Position numbers and translations under genes: made by a program | The notes under the pieces: model-generated | Told to the model about the DNA's origin: nothing | The model's database searches: none | The model's input: the letters and a program-made list of their open reading frames with translations, nothing else | From: Acidimicrobiales bacterium | Lineage (GTDB): Bacteria > Actinomycetota > Acidimicrobiia > Acidimicrobiales > RAAP-2 | Length of the DNA stretch: 34,936 nt | Direction: 5' to 3' | Assembly: GCA_017883065.1 (NCBI GenBank) | Contig: JADGOG010000014.1 | Location: 1-34,936, forward strand | In this document: in pieces, positions 26,425 through 34,791 of the stretch | How positions within the stretch are numbered: position 1 is the first letter of the stretch | Layout: the number at the start of each line of letters is the position of its first letter

Positions 26425-27744
26425 GTGCGGTGGACACTCGGTCGATCGAACCCCGGGGCGATCACGCTGGCCGTCGTCCTGGCGATCGCCGCCGCTTCCT
26501 TGGCTTGGGCCCCACCGGCAGAGGGCCGTCTGGCTTCGGTGACCGCAGCGGCAGCCCCGGCGGACGGCCGGCCTCTCAGCCTCCATCTGGTGGTGGGGGC
26601 GGCTTCGGATCTGACCACCGACGGCTACTGGGTGGTGGCCTCGAACGGGGGCGTCTTCTCCTTCGGCGCACCGTTCTTCGGCTCGGCCGGTGCGCTGCCG
26701 CTGGTCCGTCCCGTGGTGGGCATGGCGGCCACCCCGGACGGGGGCGGGTACTGGCTGGTGGCCTCCGACGGAGGGATCTTCTCGTTCGGGGATGCCCGCT
26801 TCCACGGCTCGACTGGTGCCATCACTCTCCACGCCCCGGTGGTGGGGATGCAGGGCCATCCGGGTGGGGGCTACTGGCTGGTGGCCCGGGACGGCGGGAT
26901 CTTCTCCTTCGGCGCCCCCTTCGAAGGGTCGGCGGCCGGCACCCTGGGACGGGGGGCGGTCGGGCTCTCTGTCTCACTGACCGGTGGCTACCGGGTGGTC
27001 TCCTCGGACGGATCGCTGTCCGCCTTCGGTGGCGCTCCCCTCCTCGGCTCGGTCCACGTGCCGCCCCTGGTCGGGGAGACGGTGGCCGTCGATCCCGGCC
27101 ACGACGGCGGCAACGCCGCTGCAAGCGGTTCGATCGGCCGGCCCATTGACGGTGGGAACTTCACCGAGTCGTGCGACACGGTGGGGACCGAGACCGGTGC
27201 CGGTTTCTCCGAGCACGCCTTCAACTTCGACGTGGGCACCCGGCTTGCGGCGCTGCTGACCGCCGCCGGAGCCACGGTGGTGATGACCCGAACCACCGAC
27301 GCCGGGGTCGGACCGTGTGTCAACGTGCGGGCGGCCATCGGCAACGCCGCCCGCGCCGACGCAGCCATCTCCGTCCATGCTGACGGCGGTCCGCCCGGCG
27401 GGCGCGGATTCGACGTGATCGAGCCGATGCCGGTGGTCAGCCCGATCAGCAACAACACCGGGATCATCGCCGGATCGGGCCAGTTGGGCGCGGCTGTCCG
27501 CTCCCGCTTCGCGTCCGACACCGGGGAACCGGCGTCGGACTACTCGGGCTCCAACGGCATCGACCACCGGAGCGACCTGGGCGGGCTCAATCTGACCACC
27601 GTGCCCAAGGTGCTCATCGAGTGCGCCAACATGCAGAACCAGGTCGACGCCGGCCTCACCGAGAGCGGGTCTTGGCGCCAACAGGCCGCCCAGGGGCTGG
27701 CCGACGGGATCAGCACCTTTCTGGCGGCAACCGAACGACCCTGA
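26425..27744 (+). CDS. secreted N-acetylmuramoyl-L-alanine amidase with N-terminal repeats
   Basis: A 439-residue exported protein. GTG 26425 gives a clear signal peptide (RWTLGRSNPG, then ITLAVVLAIAAASLAWAPPAEG). Residues about 60-205 hold four units of about 41 residues with the core GGYWLVASDGGIFSFG (tyrosines at 68, 109, 150, 189), a repeat I associate with Acidimicrobiia surface proteins and that may form a propeller. From about 215 follows an Amidase_3 zinc domain: H226 in DPGH, E263 in SEHAFN, H318 in SVHAD and the catalytic E399 in IECANMQN. It would cut the stem peptide from peptidoglycan, as the mycobacterial Rv3717 type does. The repeats probably bind cell wall or protein. It converges on the LON-domain gene. 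Confidence 0.9.
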   Translation: MRWTLGRSNPGAITLAVVLAIAAASLAWAPPAEGRLASVTAAAAPADGRPLSLHLVVGAASDLTTDGYWVVASNGGVFSFGAPFFGSAGALPLVRPVVGMAATPDGGGYWLVASDGGIFSFGDARFHGSTGAITLHAPVVGMQGHPGGGYWLVARDGGIFSFGAPFEGSAAGTLGRGAVGLSVSLTGGYRVVSSDGSLSAFGGAPLLGSVHVPPLVGETVAVDPGHDGGNAAASGSIGRPIDGGNFTESCDTVGTETGAGFSEHAFNFDVGTRLAALLTAAGATVVMTRTTDAGVGPCVNVRAAIGNAARADAAISVHADGGPPGGRGFDVIEPMPVVSPISNNTGIIAGSGQLGAAVRSRFASDTGEPASDYSGSNGIDHRSDLGGLNLTTVPKVLIECANMQNQVDAGLTESGSWRQQAAQGLADGISTFLAATERP

Positions 27745-27746
27745 TC

Positions 27747-27768
27747 GGCCCGGCTTCCCCGCTGGGCC
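27747..27768. terminator. hairpin between convergent amidase and LON-domain genes
   Basis: GGCCCGGC, loop TTCCCC, GCTGGGCC: an 8-bp stem with one G-T pair, beginning just after the amidase stop. It lies between the two convergent stops (27744 and 27788). No T-tract. Confidence 0.5.
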
Positions 27769-27787
27769 ATCAGCCGGGGTGCGGTGA

Positions 27788-28447
27788 TCAGCTTCCGAGG
27801 CCGCCGGCCAGCATCCCGAGCACGTCGTCGGCCTTGGCATCGCACAAGCTGGCCAGCATCGCCATCTGTCCGGACAGCCCGGGTTGGTCGAGCAGCTCCT
27901 GGCGGTCAATGGGACCCAAGGGGGCGAGTTCGCACAGCTCCCACCCGGCCAGGTCGAGGTCGTCGACCAGAGCCAGGTCGTGCGGGAGGGCAGGAACGTC
28001 GCCCAGTTCCGAGAGGAGGGACCGGAGCCGTCGGACGGCGACCTCGGCTGTGGCCACCGCTGCAGCATCGGAGTCGGCCCGCTCGAGCGGATAGGCGGAC
28101 ACCTCGGCCCGTGGGTACGGGGAGTCGGTCGACCACTCGGTGATCCGCACCCGGCGCATGCCCTGGGCGAGCACCATCAGCCGACCGTCGTCCAGGGCAC
28201 CGACGTGGGAGATGCGGGCCACCGTTCCGGTATCGAAGCGCTGATCGCCGCCGCCCACCTCCGACCCCCGGGAGATCAGCACCACGCCGAACTCGGCGTC
28301 GCCGGCCAGGCAGTCCCGCATCAGGGTGCGGTACCGCGGCTCGAACACGTGGAGGGGAAGCTCGGCCTGCGGGAAGAGCACCAGGGAGAGCGGGAACATC
28401 CCGATGGCGCTGCTCACCGGTGCACCCGGCGTGGGTCCGTCCGGCAT
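27788..28447 (-). CDS. stand-alone LON substrate-binding domain protein
   Basis: A 219-residue protein consisting of the N-terminal substrate-binding domain of Lon protease without ATPase or protease parts. The family signature is clear at the start: MFPLSLVLFPQAELPLHVFEPRYRTLMRDCLAGDAEFGVVLI, followed by GTVARISHVGALDDGRLMVLAQGMRRVRI. The rest is a helical bundle ending LGMLAGGLGS. Such proteins are common in bacteria and their role is unclear; peptide or protein binding is likely. ATG 28447 lies 13 bp after the stop of the membrane-protein gene, so the genes are cotranscribed. A role tied to the CPBP protease two genes upstream is only a guess. Confidence 0.88.
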   Translation of the reverse strand: MPDGPTPGAPVSSAIGMFPLSLVLFPQAELPLHVFEPRYRTLMRDCLAGDAEFGVVLISRGSEVGGGDQRFDTGTVARISHVGALDDGRLMVLAQGMRRVRITEWSTDSPYPRAEVSAYPLERADSDAAAVATAEVAVRRLRSLLSELGDVPALPHDLALVDDLDLAGWELCELAPLGPIDRQELLDQPGLSGQMAMLASLCDAKADDVLGMLAGGLGS

Positions 28448-28460
28448 GGGCCGGTCCGGC

Positions 28461-30932
28461 TCACGGGGCCCGTGCCGGGGTGGGCGCGGCCGATCGACGC
28501 GCCCGGCGTCCAGTGACGGCCAGACCGATGGCCGCCACCAGGGCGACCAGCGAGATCAGCTCGCCGACCTTGTCGGAGGTGCTGTTGGCGTAGTGGAGTG
28601 TCACCTCGTGGCTGGTCGGTACCACCACCATCAGGTTGGGCGCGGCCCGCCACGGTCCCTCCGCCCCGATGGGCTTCCAGTTCGGGAAGTAGGACACCCT
28701 GACCTCCACCGGGGTGCCGATGCGACTCACATGGAAGGAGATCGAGCTGTCGGTCTGGACCACGTGGGAGACCGAAGTGTGGGCTTCGGCCACTGCGGCC
28801 GGATGAGCGGTCCCCGCCCGCACCCGCTCCCACCCGGGGGGGCCATCGGCCGTCGGCACCACGTTCCATCGGTCGGGGGCGTCGTACCAGGCGACGGCGG
28901 GCGCCAGCCAGCTGGTCTGGTCGGGCTTGACCCCGGTCCACACCACCGGCCGGTTGACCAGGGGCTGGACCAGTGAGGAGTCGTGGACCCGGTAGACCTT
29001 CCAGGTGGTGTTGAGGGTCTGGCCGTTGTAGCTGGTGTTCCACGGACCGTTCGAGGCCACCTCGGTCAGGGCCGGATCGGCATCGGCGGCCTGCTCGACG
29101 GTGGTGGACGAGGCCAGGAAGTAGCGGACCCCCAACTGCTGGAGGTGTTCGACACCGAGGGGCACGTTGAGCCCGGCGTAGTGAAGGCCGGACACCGCGT
29201 CGGAGGGCGTGACCGATAGTTCGTTCTGGTTGATGAAGTGGAACGGGGTGGTCGACGCAGATTCGAACAGGAGCCCTTCCATCGAGCCGACACAGCCCTT
29301 CGTCCAGTAGGGCAGCAGCATGAGCGCCATGGTCGTGCCGAAGCGATTGAGGGACGGGTCGTACTCCCACATGGCCCGTCCGCACCCCTGGTCCGCACCC
29401 ACCTTGGCCATCATCTGGATCACCGCGTGGTACTCGGGATAGTCGGGCTTCTTCTCGTAACCCGAGTAGTTCCAGGCCGCCCACTCACTGGGTTGGTTGG
29501 CGCTGGCCGAGATGCCCATGGCGGAAAGGGTTCCGGCGGGGAGCACCAGGGGAGGCACCACCGTCAGGCACACCGCGGCCAGGGCCAGGAACGGTCCCAC
29601 CACCGACCCGGGTGGGTTGCCGTCGGGTGTCGGTCGACGGAATCGGCTGATCCTCTCCCCGGGTCTCCAGGCCATCCCCTGCACCGAGGCCAGGCGCTCC
29701 TTGACCACCGCCACCCACTGGTCGAGTCGACGGCGGCGGTTCCAGCGGGCCACGGCGGCGACCGTCTCCGCCAGGGCGTAGCCGGCCATCAGGTAGAGGC
29801 ACAGGAACCAGAGCGGCAAGAACCTGACGTTGTACAACTTCCCTTGCGGATCGAGGCAGACCACCGCAGCCGAGATCCCCCCCATCAGCGCCAGGAAGAG
29901 CGCCACCCGGTTGCGACGCGCCACCATGGCCACCAGCCCGACCAGGTCGGCGGCCAGCACCCACCGCGCCGAGGCGGGGAAGAGCAGGTGGGGGAAGCCC
30001 TCCACGTTGGTCCAGCCCATGTTGGTCGTATAGGGCTGACCGGTGGCGAACGGGATCAGCCACCAGGCGGTGAGCCCGACACCCACCGCACCGGCCACCA
30101 CCGACCAGGTCAGTCGACGGGACCACCGGCGTCGGGCCGGTCGGGAGCCCGCCCCCCGGTGCAGCCCCCGCAGCAGATCGGCGTCGAGCAGCAGCCACAC
30201 ACCCAGGCCGGCGGCGGCGAACAGGGCGGGGATCAGGTGGCAGAGCAAGGTGGCGGCGAACAAGGTGGCGGCCAGGGCCCGGTACCGTCCGGTGCGCAGG
30301 CCCAGCGCCACCACGCCCAGGAAGAGAAGGGCCAGGGACAGGCTGAGCGAGTACGAGAACTCCCCGGCCAGGGTGGACAGGAGGTTGCCCCCGTAGATGG
30401 AGAAGCTGGGTTCGAAGAGGAAGGGCAGGGTGGCTGCGCCCAGACAGGCCGGTCCCGGGTCGCGCAGGCCGGCCATCCGACCGAATGCCCAGGCGCACAC
30501 CGGCAGGGTGAGCGTGCCCAGCACCGTCACCAGCTTGAAGGCGATCCCGTAGGGGACCACCGCGTTGAACAGAACGGCGATCAGGCCGGGCAGTGGGAAA
30601 TAGAAGGTGTAGATGGGGAAGCCGTCGTACCAATCGGGGTCCCACCCGGTCAGCTGGCCGTGCGTCAACAGGTGGGACTTCAAGAATGCCGGCAGCATCA
30701 CGTGGGCCCCGGTGTCGCCGCCCGCCGTGGTGGTGTTGGCCACGAGGAGCATCGGGTGCAGCTGGCTGAGGGCCACCAGGGTCACCCCGAGGACTGCCAC
30801 CAGGTTGGCCCAACCGGGCCACGCCGACCGGCTGGTCAGGCGTCGGAGGAGCGACGGCCCCTCGGCCGGCGGAGTGGGTCCCGGCAGCTCCGGGACGGCT
30901 CGGGCCGGGACGACGTCGACGGGCGCGGTCAC
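28461..30932 (-). CDS. large GT-C-like polytopic membrane protein
   Basis: An 823-residue protein with many predicted membrane helices in its N-terminal ~450 residues, a large non-cytoplasmic domain of about 300 residues and one final helix (LISLVALVAAIGLAVTGRRARR). The first external loop has GGDTGAHVMLP and then GQLTGWDPDWYDGFPIYTFYFPLP, the D-rich pattern of GT-C glycosyltransferases and of the '6-pyruvoyl-tetrahydropterin synthase-related' membrane family. It could move a sugar from a lipid carrier to a wall polymer or protein; the donor and acceptor are unknown. GTG 30932 follows the upstream stop by one base (TGA-G-GTG); GTG 30947, which overlaps it, would add five residues. It sits between the CPBP protease and LON-domain genes. 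Confidence 0.8.
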   Translation of the reverse strand: MTAPVDVVPARAVPELPGPTPPAEGPSLLRRLTSRSAWPGWANLVAVLGVTLVALSQLHPMLLVANTTTAGGDTGAHVMLPAFLKSHLLTHGQLTGWDPDWYDGFPIYTFYFPLPGLIAVLFNAVVPYGIAFKLVTVLGTLTLPVCAWAFGRMAGLRDPGPACLGAATLPFLFEPSFSIYGGNLLSTLAGEFSYSLSLSLALLFLGVVALGLRTGRYRALAATLFAATLLCHLIPALFAAAGLGVWLLLDADLLRGLHRGAGSRPARRRWSRRLTWSVVAGAVGVGLTAWWLIPFATGQPYTTNMGWTNVEGFPHLLFPASARWVLAADLVGLVAMVARRNRVALFLALMGGISAAVVCLDPQGKLYNVRFLPLWFLCLYLMAGYALAETVAAVARWNRRRRLDQWVAVVKERLASVQGMAWRPGERISRFRRPTPDGNPPGSVVGPFLALAAVCLTVVPPLVLPAGTLSAMGISASANQPSEWAAWNYSGYEKKPDYPEYHAVIQMMAKVGADQGCGRAMWEYDPSLNRFGTTMALMLLPYWTKGCVGSMEGLLFESASTTPFHFINQNELSVTPSDAVSGLHYAGLNVPLGVEHLQQLGVRYFLASSTTVEQAADADPALTEVASNGPWNTSYNGQTLNTTWKVYRVHDSSLVQPLVNRPVVWTGVKPDQTSWLAPAVAWYDAPDRWNVVPTADGPPGWERVRAGTAHPAAVAEAHTSVSHVVQTDSSISFHVSRIGTPVEVRVSYFPNWKPIGAEGPWRAAPNLMVVVPTSHEVTLHYANSTSDKVGELISLVALVAAIGLAVTGRRARRSAAPTPARAP

Positions 30933-30933
30933 C

Positions 30934-31977
30934 TCAGAACACCGCACAGTGGGCGACGGAGAGAGGGCCGATCACCGCGGCGGCCACCGCTACGAGATTG
31001 AACGAGGCGTGGGCGACCATGTTCATGCCCAGGCGCCCGGTTCTGTAGGAGACCACCGACAGGATGATCCCGAAGGTGGCCAGGCCGATGAACTGCAGCG
31101 ATTCGGCATGGGCCAGGCCGAAGAGCAGCCCGGTGACCACGATGGCCAGGGTCGGCCCCACCCAGCCGGCGATGTTGCCGAACAGCCGTGCCAGTGAGCG
31201 CAGGAGTACCCCGCGGAAGAAGAGCTCCTCGAAGAACGGCGCCCCGACGACGGTGAGGATGGCGATGATCGCGAACGCCGTCCCATGGGACCCGCCGGTG
31301 AGGCGATGGCTGGGCGCGTTGAAGCGTTGGCTGAAGTCGTGCACGTGGTGGGAGATGGGGACGTAGATGAGCGCCACCAGGAACTGCCCGGCCACGCCGA
31401 TGGGGATGCCGATCAGATCGATCCACCGGAACCGCAGGCCCAGGTCACGACGGAAGCTCTTCGTGCCCCGGACGCCCGTGGCCAGCCAGGCCGAACCAAA
31501 GAACCCTCCCCACAGGCCGAGCAGCGTCGAGACGATGTACCAGGTGGGCGGCTCGGAGAGCTTGGCGATGGCCGCCAGTGGGGTGGTGTCGCCGCTGATG
31601 GCCGCGGTGATGGCCACGAACAGCGCCGCCAACACCTGTCCCCCCACAAAGCCGAGGATGGCGAAGAGCAACCAGGTCCAGGCCACGACCCGGTTTGCCG
31701 GGGCGACCCCGGCGGCGAGCTGGCGCCCGAGGGACACGTCCGGCCCGTTCGGGCCGCTGACGGGCGCCTCGGTCGCCGTGGCCCACGGCGGGACGGACGG
31801 AGGGGGTGGCGCCCACCCGGGGAAACCAGCGCCGGGCGGAGGTGGCGGGGCGACGGGTGGCGGCGGCCATCCGGCAGGGGGAGGGGAGCCAGCGCCGGCG
31901 CCCGGGAACGGTCCGCCCTCGGGCGGACCTCCGGACGACGCGTGGGGGTCCGCACCCTGTTCGGACCGCTCGATCAC
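30934..31977 (-). CDS. CPBP-family intramembrane metalloprotease
   Basis: A 347-residue membrane protein. Residues 1 to about 95 are cytoplasmic and very rich in Pro, Gly and Trp (AGWPPPPVAPPPPPG, GWAPPPPSVPPW). Six to eight helices follow. The three CPBP (CAAX protease/bacteriocin-processing) motifs are present: E250-E251-x3-R255 in FFEELFFRG, H290 in FGLAHAE, and H323-x3-N327 in HASFN. Bacterial CPBP proteins cut peptides within the membrane or regulate other proteins; the substrate is unknown. GTG 31977 has TATCGT 6 nt upstream. It begins the CPBP - GT-C - LON operon and is divergent from ftsH, whose product also has a Pro-rich tail. Confidence 0.9.
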   Translation of the reverse strand: MIERSEQGADPHASSGGPPEGGPFPGAGAGSPPPAGWPPPPVAPPPPPGAGFPGWAPPPPSVPPWATATEAPVSGPNGPDVSLGRQLAAGVAPANRVVAWTWLLFAILGFVGGQVLAALFVAITAAISGDTTPLAAIAKLSEPPTWYIVSTLLGLWGGFFGSAWLATGVRGTKSFRRDLGLRFRWIDLIGIPIGVAGQFLVALIYVPISHHVHDFSQRFNAPSHRLTGGSHGTAFAIIAILTVVGAPFFEELFFRGVLLRSLARLFGNIAGWVGPTLAIVVTGLLFGLAHAESLQFIGLATFGIILSVVSYRTGRLGMNMVAHASFNLVAVAAAVIGPLSVAHCAVF

Positions 31978-31983
31978 CCCCTC

Positions 31984-31989
31984 ACGATA
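31984..31989 (-). promoter_or_regulatory. -10 element (TATCGT on the minus strand) of the CPBP operon
   Basis: TATCGT ends 6 nt before the GTG at 31977. GAGGGG directly abuts the start codon and is too close to serve as a ribosome site, so a leaderless start is likely. Confidence 0.5.
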
Positions 31990-32064
31990 TCGATGGGAGC
32001 GCGTGCCGAGGCCGCAGCACCCAAGACGGCCCGGGCCGATGCCTCAAACCGCGCCTGGGGCGCA

Positions 32065-32070
32065 TAGCAT
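32065..32070 (+). promoter_or_regulatory. -10 element (TAGCAT) of ftsH
   Basis: TAGCAT ends 6 nt before the GTG at 32077. No Shine-Dalgarno site is present. The divergent CPBP and ftsH promoters lie within 100 bp of each other. Confidence 0.55.
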
Positions 32071-32076
32071 GATGGG

Positions 32077-34362
32077 GTGACTCCGCCAAACCCCAATGCT
32101 CCCGGCGGTCCGCCGGCGACCGGTGGCCCGGGCCAGGACGTGCCCGGCCAGAACAAGAACCGCATAGTTCTCTACCTCGTGATCGTGGTGGCGGTGCTCT
32201 CGGTGCTGATTGTCCCCAACCTCCTCCACAAGACCAACACCAACACCCTCACCTACAGCACATTCCTCACCGACATCCAAGGCAAGCAGGTCAAGACGGC
32301 GACAGTCGACCAGACCACTGGAGTGATCACGGGCACTCTCTCGGACGGTCGCAGCTATACGGTCAATGGGCCCAATCCGGTCATCGATTCCGAGGTCAAC
32401 GCCCTCAAACCCCTCGGATCGAACTACAAGCTGGTCACTCCGACATCGAATCCCCTGCTCGGAATCCTGGGGTGGATCCTTCCGTTCGCACTCATTGGTG
32501 GCATCTTCTTCTATGTCAGCCGAAAGGCGCAGGGTCAAATGGGCAGCATCATGTCGATCGGCCGGTCCAAGGCCAAGCTCTACTCCACCGAGAAGCCCTC
32601 CACCACCTTCGATGATGTGGCCGGCTACGACGGGGTCAAACTCGAGATCAGTGAAGTCGTGGACTTCTTGAAGACCCCCGCGAGGTTCAAGGAGATCGGT
32701 GCACGGATCCCCAAGGGCATCTTGCTGGTCGGCCCTCCCGGGACGGGGAAGACGCTGCTGGCCCGAGCCGTGGCTGGCGAGGCCGGTGTTCCCTTCATGT
32801 CAGTCAGCGGATCCGACTTCATGGAGATGTTCGTCGGTGTCGGCGCCAGCCGGGTGCGCGACCTCTTCGCCACTGCCCGCAAGCAGGCACCGGCCATCGT
32901 GTTCATCGACGAGATCGACTCCATCGGCCGCAAGCGTGGTGCCGGCCTCGGGGGCGGACACGACGAGCGTGAGCAGACCCTCAACCAGATGCTCTCGGAG
33001 ATGGACGGCTTCGATCCGACCGAAGGCATCGTGGTGATGGCCGCCACCAACCGGCCCGACATCCTGGATGCCGCCATCCTCCGGCCCGGCCGATTCGACC
33101 GACAGATCGTGGTGCCGCTCCCCGACCTCGACGAGCGCCTGCCCATCCTTCAGGTGCACTGCAAGGACAAGAGGGTCGATCCCACCGTCGACCTGGGCAC
33201 GGTGGCCCGGGGCACGCCGGGGATGAGTGGCGCTGACCTTGCCAACCTGGTGAACGAGGCTGCCCTCCACGCCGTGCGCCGGGGCTCCAAACTGATCCAG
33301 AACGTGGACTTCGAGGCCTCCCGCGACAGGGTCCTGATGGGCCAGCGACGCGACAGCCTCGTCCTGTCCGGCGCGGAGAAGGAACGGGTTGCCTTCCACG
33401 AAGGGGGCCACGCCGTCCTCGCCTACGTGCTGCCTGAGGCCGATCCGGTGCACAAGGTGACCATCCTTCCGACCGGCATGGCCCTGGGCGTGACCATGCA
33501 GCTCCCCATGGAGGAACGTCACATCCACCCCCGCCAGCACATCGAGGACTCTCTGGCCGTCCGCATGGGTGGGCGCGCCGCCGAGCTCCTGGTCTACGGG
33601 GACCTGTCCACCGGGGCCAGCAACGACCTGGTCGGCAACACCGAACTGGCCCGCAAGATGGTCCGCGAGTGGGGCATGAGCGACAAGATCGGCCCGATGG
33701 CATGGGGCTCCCAGGGCCAGGTGTTCTTGGGGGAGGACCTCATGCACACCCGCGACTACTCCGAGCACACCAGTCAGATCATCGATGACGAGGTGGAGAT
33801 CATCCTGCGCGAGCAGGAGCAGCGGGCCCTCGAGGTGCTGGCCCGACATCGGGGTGGACTCGACGCCGTGGCCCGAGCCCTGCTCGACGAGGAGACCATC
33901 GACGGTGAGACGGTTGGCCGGCTGGTCGACACCGCCTACGGCCGTCCGGTCCATGAGCACGGGGTCAAATTGGTTCCCCCGATCTTCGTGGCCTCCCAGC
34001 ACGGTCCGACCGGTTCCGACAACGTCGACGGTCCGCCGGAGCAGGACGCCGAGACGTCCGACCCGAGCGCCGCCGAGGCCACCGGGGAGAGTGTCGTTCC
34101 GTCCGACAGCGAAGCTCCTGCCGACACCGGCGTGACGGGTGCGAACCACGCCGCCAATCAACACGGAGCGACCCAGCCGTCGACTCCACCCCAGCAGAGC
34201 GGGGACGGGCGCACCGGCGCAGAGCCGTGGCCCCCTCCCCCGCCACCTCCGGCCGGACACTGGCCCCAGGCGCCGTCCCCTTTGCCGGCCCAACCGGCAC
34301 CGGGACGCTGGCCCAAACAGGCGCCGTGGCCACCACCCCCGCCGCCTCCCGCCTCAGGCTGA
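32077..34362 (+). CDS. ftsH: ATP-dependent zinc metalloprotease FtsH
   Basis: A 761-residue membrane AAA+ protease that degrades misfolded and regulatory membrane proteins. It has a short Pro/Gly-rich start, membrane helix 1 at about 30-50, an extracytoplasmic loop of about 75 residues, and helix 2 at about 127-147. Then come the AAA domain (Walker A GPPGTGKT 219-226, FIDEIDSIG from 276, second region of homology [19 protein letters not shown]), and the peptidase domain with zinc site HEGGH 441-445 and the later Asp in [12 protein letters not shown]. From about residue 638 a 120-residue tail is first acidic and then extremely Pro/Trp-rich ([15 protein letters not shown]). GTG 32077 has TAGCAT 6 nt upstream. 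It is divergent from the CPBP operon. Confidence 0.96.
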   Translation: MTPPNPNAPGGPPATGGPGQDVPGQNKNRIVLYLVIVVAVLSVLIVPNLLHKTNTNTLTYSTFLTDIQGKQVKTATVDQTTGVITGTLSDGRSYTVNGPNPVIDSEVNALKPLGSNYKLVTPTSNPLLGILGWILPFALIGGIFFYVSRKAQGQMGSIMSIGRSKAKLYSTEKPSTTFDDVAGYDGVKLEISEVVDFLKTPARFKEIGARIPKGILLVGPPGTGKTLLARAVAGEAGVPFMSVSGSDFMEMFVGVGASRVRDLFATARKQAPAIVFIDEIDSIGRKRGAGLGGGHDEREQTLNQMLSEMDGFDPTEGIVVMAATNRPDILDAAILRPGRFDRQIVVPLPDLDERLPILQVHCKDKRVDPTVDLGTVARGTPGMSGADLANLVNEAALHAVRRGSKLIQNVDFEASRDRVLMGQRRDSLVLSGAEKERVAFHEGGHAVLAYVLPEADPVHKVTILPTGMALGVTMQLPMEERHIHPRQHIEDSLAVRMGGRAAELLVYGDLSTGASNDLVGNTELARKMVREWGMSDKIGPMAWGSQGQVFLGEDLMHTRDYSEHTSQIIDDEVEIILREQEQRALEVLARHRGGLDAVARALLDEETIDGETVGRLVDTAYGRPVHEHGVKLVPPIFVASQHGPTGSDNVDGPPEQDAETSDPSAAEATGESVVPSDSEAPADTGVTGANHAANQHGATQPSTPPQQSGDGRTGAEPWPPPPPPPAGHWPQAPSPLPAQPAPGRWPKQAPWPPPPPPPASG

Positions 34363-34454
34363 ACACCGGCACACGGTCCTGCCCGTTGGCTCCGGCCTAG
34401 AGGCCCCCTGTGCGGAAGTCTTGTCCCTGACGGCTGATATCGGGGCCGTGCCGT

Positions 34455-34507
34455 AGGTACAGGGGCTGTGGCGCCAGGGCTGTGATGCAGGTACAGGTGC
34501 TTTGGCG
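34455..34507. repeat. 19-bp imperfect direct repeat, 34-bp period
   Basis: AGGTACAGGGGCTGTGGCG (34455-34473) and AGGTACAGGTGCTTTGGCG (34489-34507) match at 17 of 19 positions. Function unknown. Confidence 0.45.
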
Positions 34508-34652
34508 TGGGCATCGGTCCAGTGCCGGAGGGACGGTCACGTGGGCTCCGGATCTTTGGCGCTTGACGTCGCCAAGATCGCCGACCTTCAATCGAATGGG
34601 TCGAACAGTCCGGAGAATTCGCTCATCGGTGACGTGACCGACGAGGAGGTCA

Positions 34653-34668
34653 GGTGATCGCGATCACC
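34653..34668. promoter_or_regulatory. 16-bp perfect palindrome
   Basis: GGTGATCGCGATCACC is fully symmetrical. It could be an operator for the gene at the right edge or for another nearby gene; it lies about 124 bp beyond the stop codon of that minus-strand gene, so a promoter site for it is not obvious. Confidence 0.35.
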
Positions 34669-34791
34669 GGGATGGCCGTGCTGTTCAGCAGGCAATGCCG
34701 CGATCCGCCAGGCCTCTCACGTTGCCGGGCTTCGACCTTCTGCAGGAGCGTCTGTCCGACCCGCCCGTTGGCGCCGCGCCGCGCCCGCGCC

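Larger units (their letters stand above)
34363..34791. other. 429-bp stretch without a convincing gene
   Basis: The stretch lies between ftsH and the last, partial gene. It holds a short hairpin after ftsH (GGCC-TAGA-GGCC, 34395-34406), a 19-bp imperfect direct repeat (34455-34473 and 34489-34507), a 16-bp perfect palindrome (34653-34668), and two small, weakly coding frames in a GTGA overlap (34541-34657 and 34654-34818). Each frame has a GGAGG-type site before it. I do not call these as genes because codon use is weaker than in the neighbours and the second runs into the partial gene on the other strand. Confidence 0.5.

Noticed and set aside
33397-33411. FtsH zinc site HEGGH instead of the common HEAGH
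   Set aside because: The HExxH pattern and later acidic ligand are intact, so this is a tolerated variant, not a broken enzyme.
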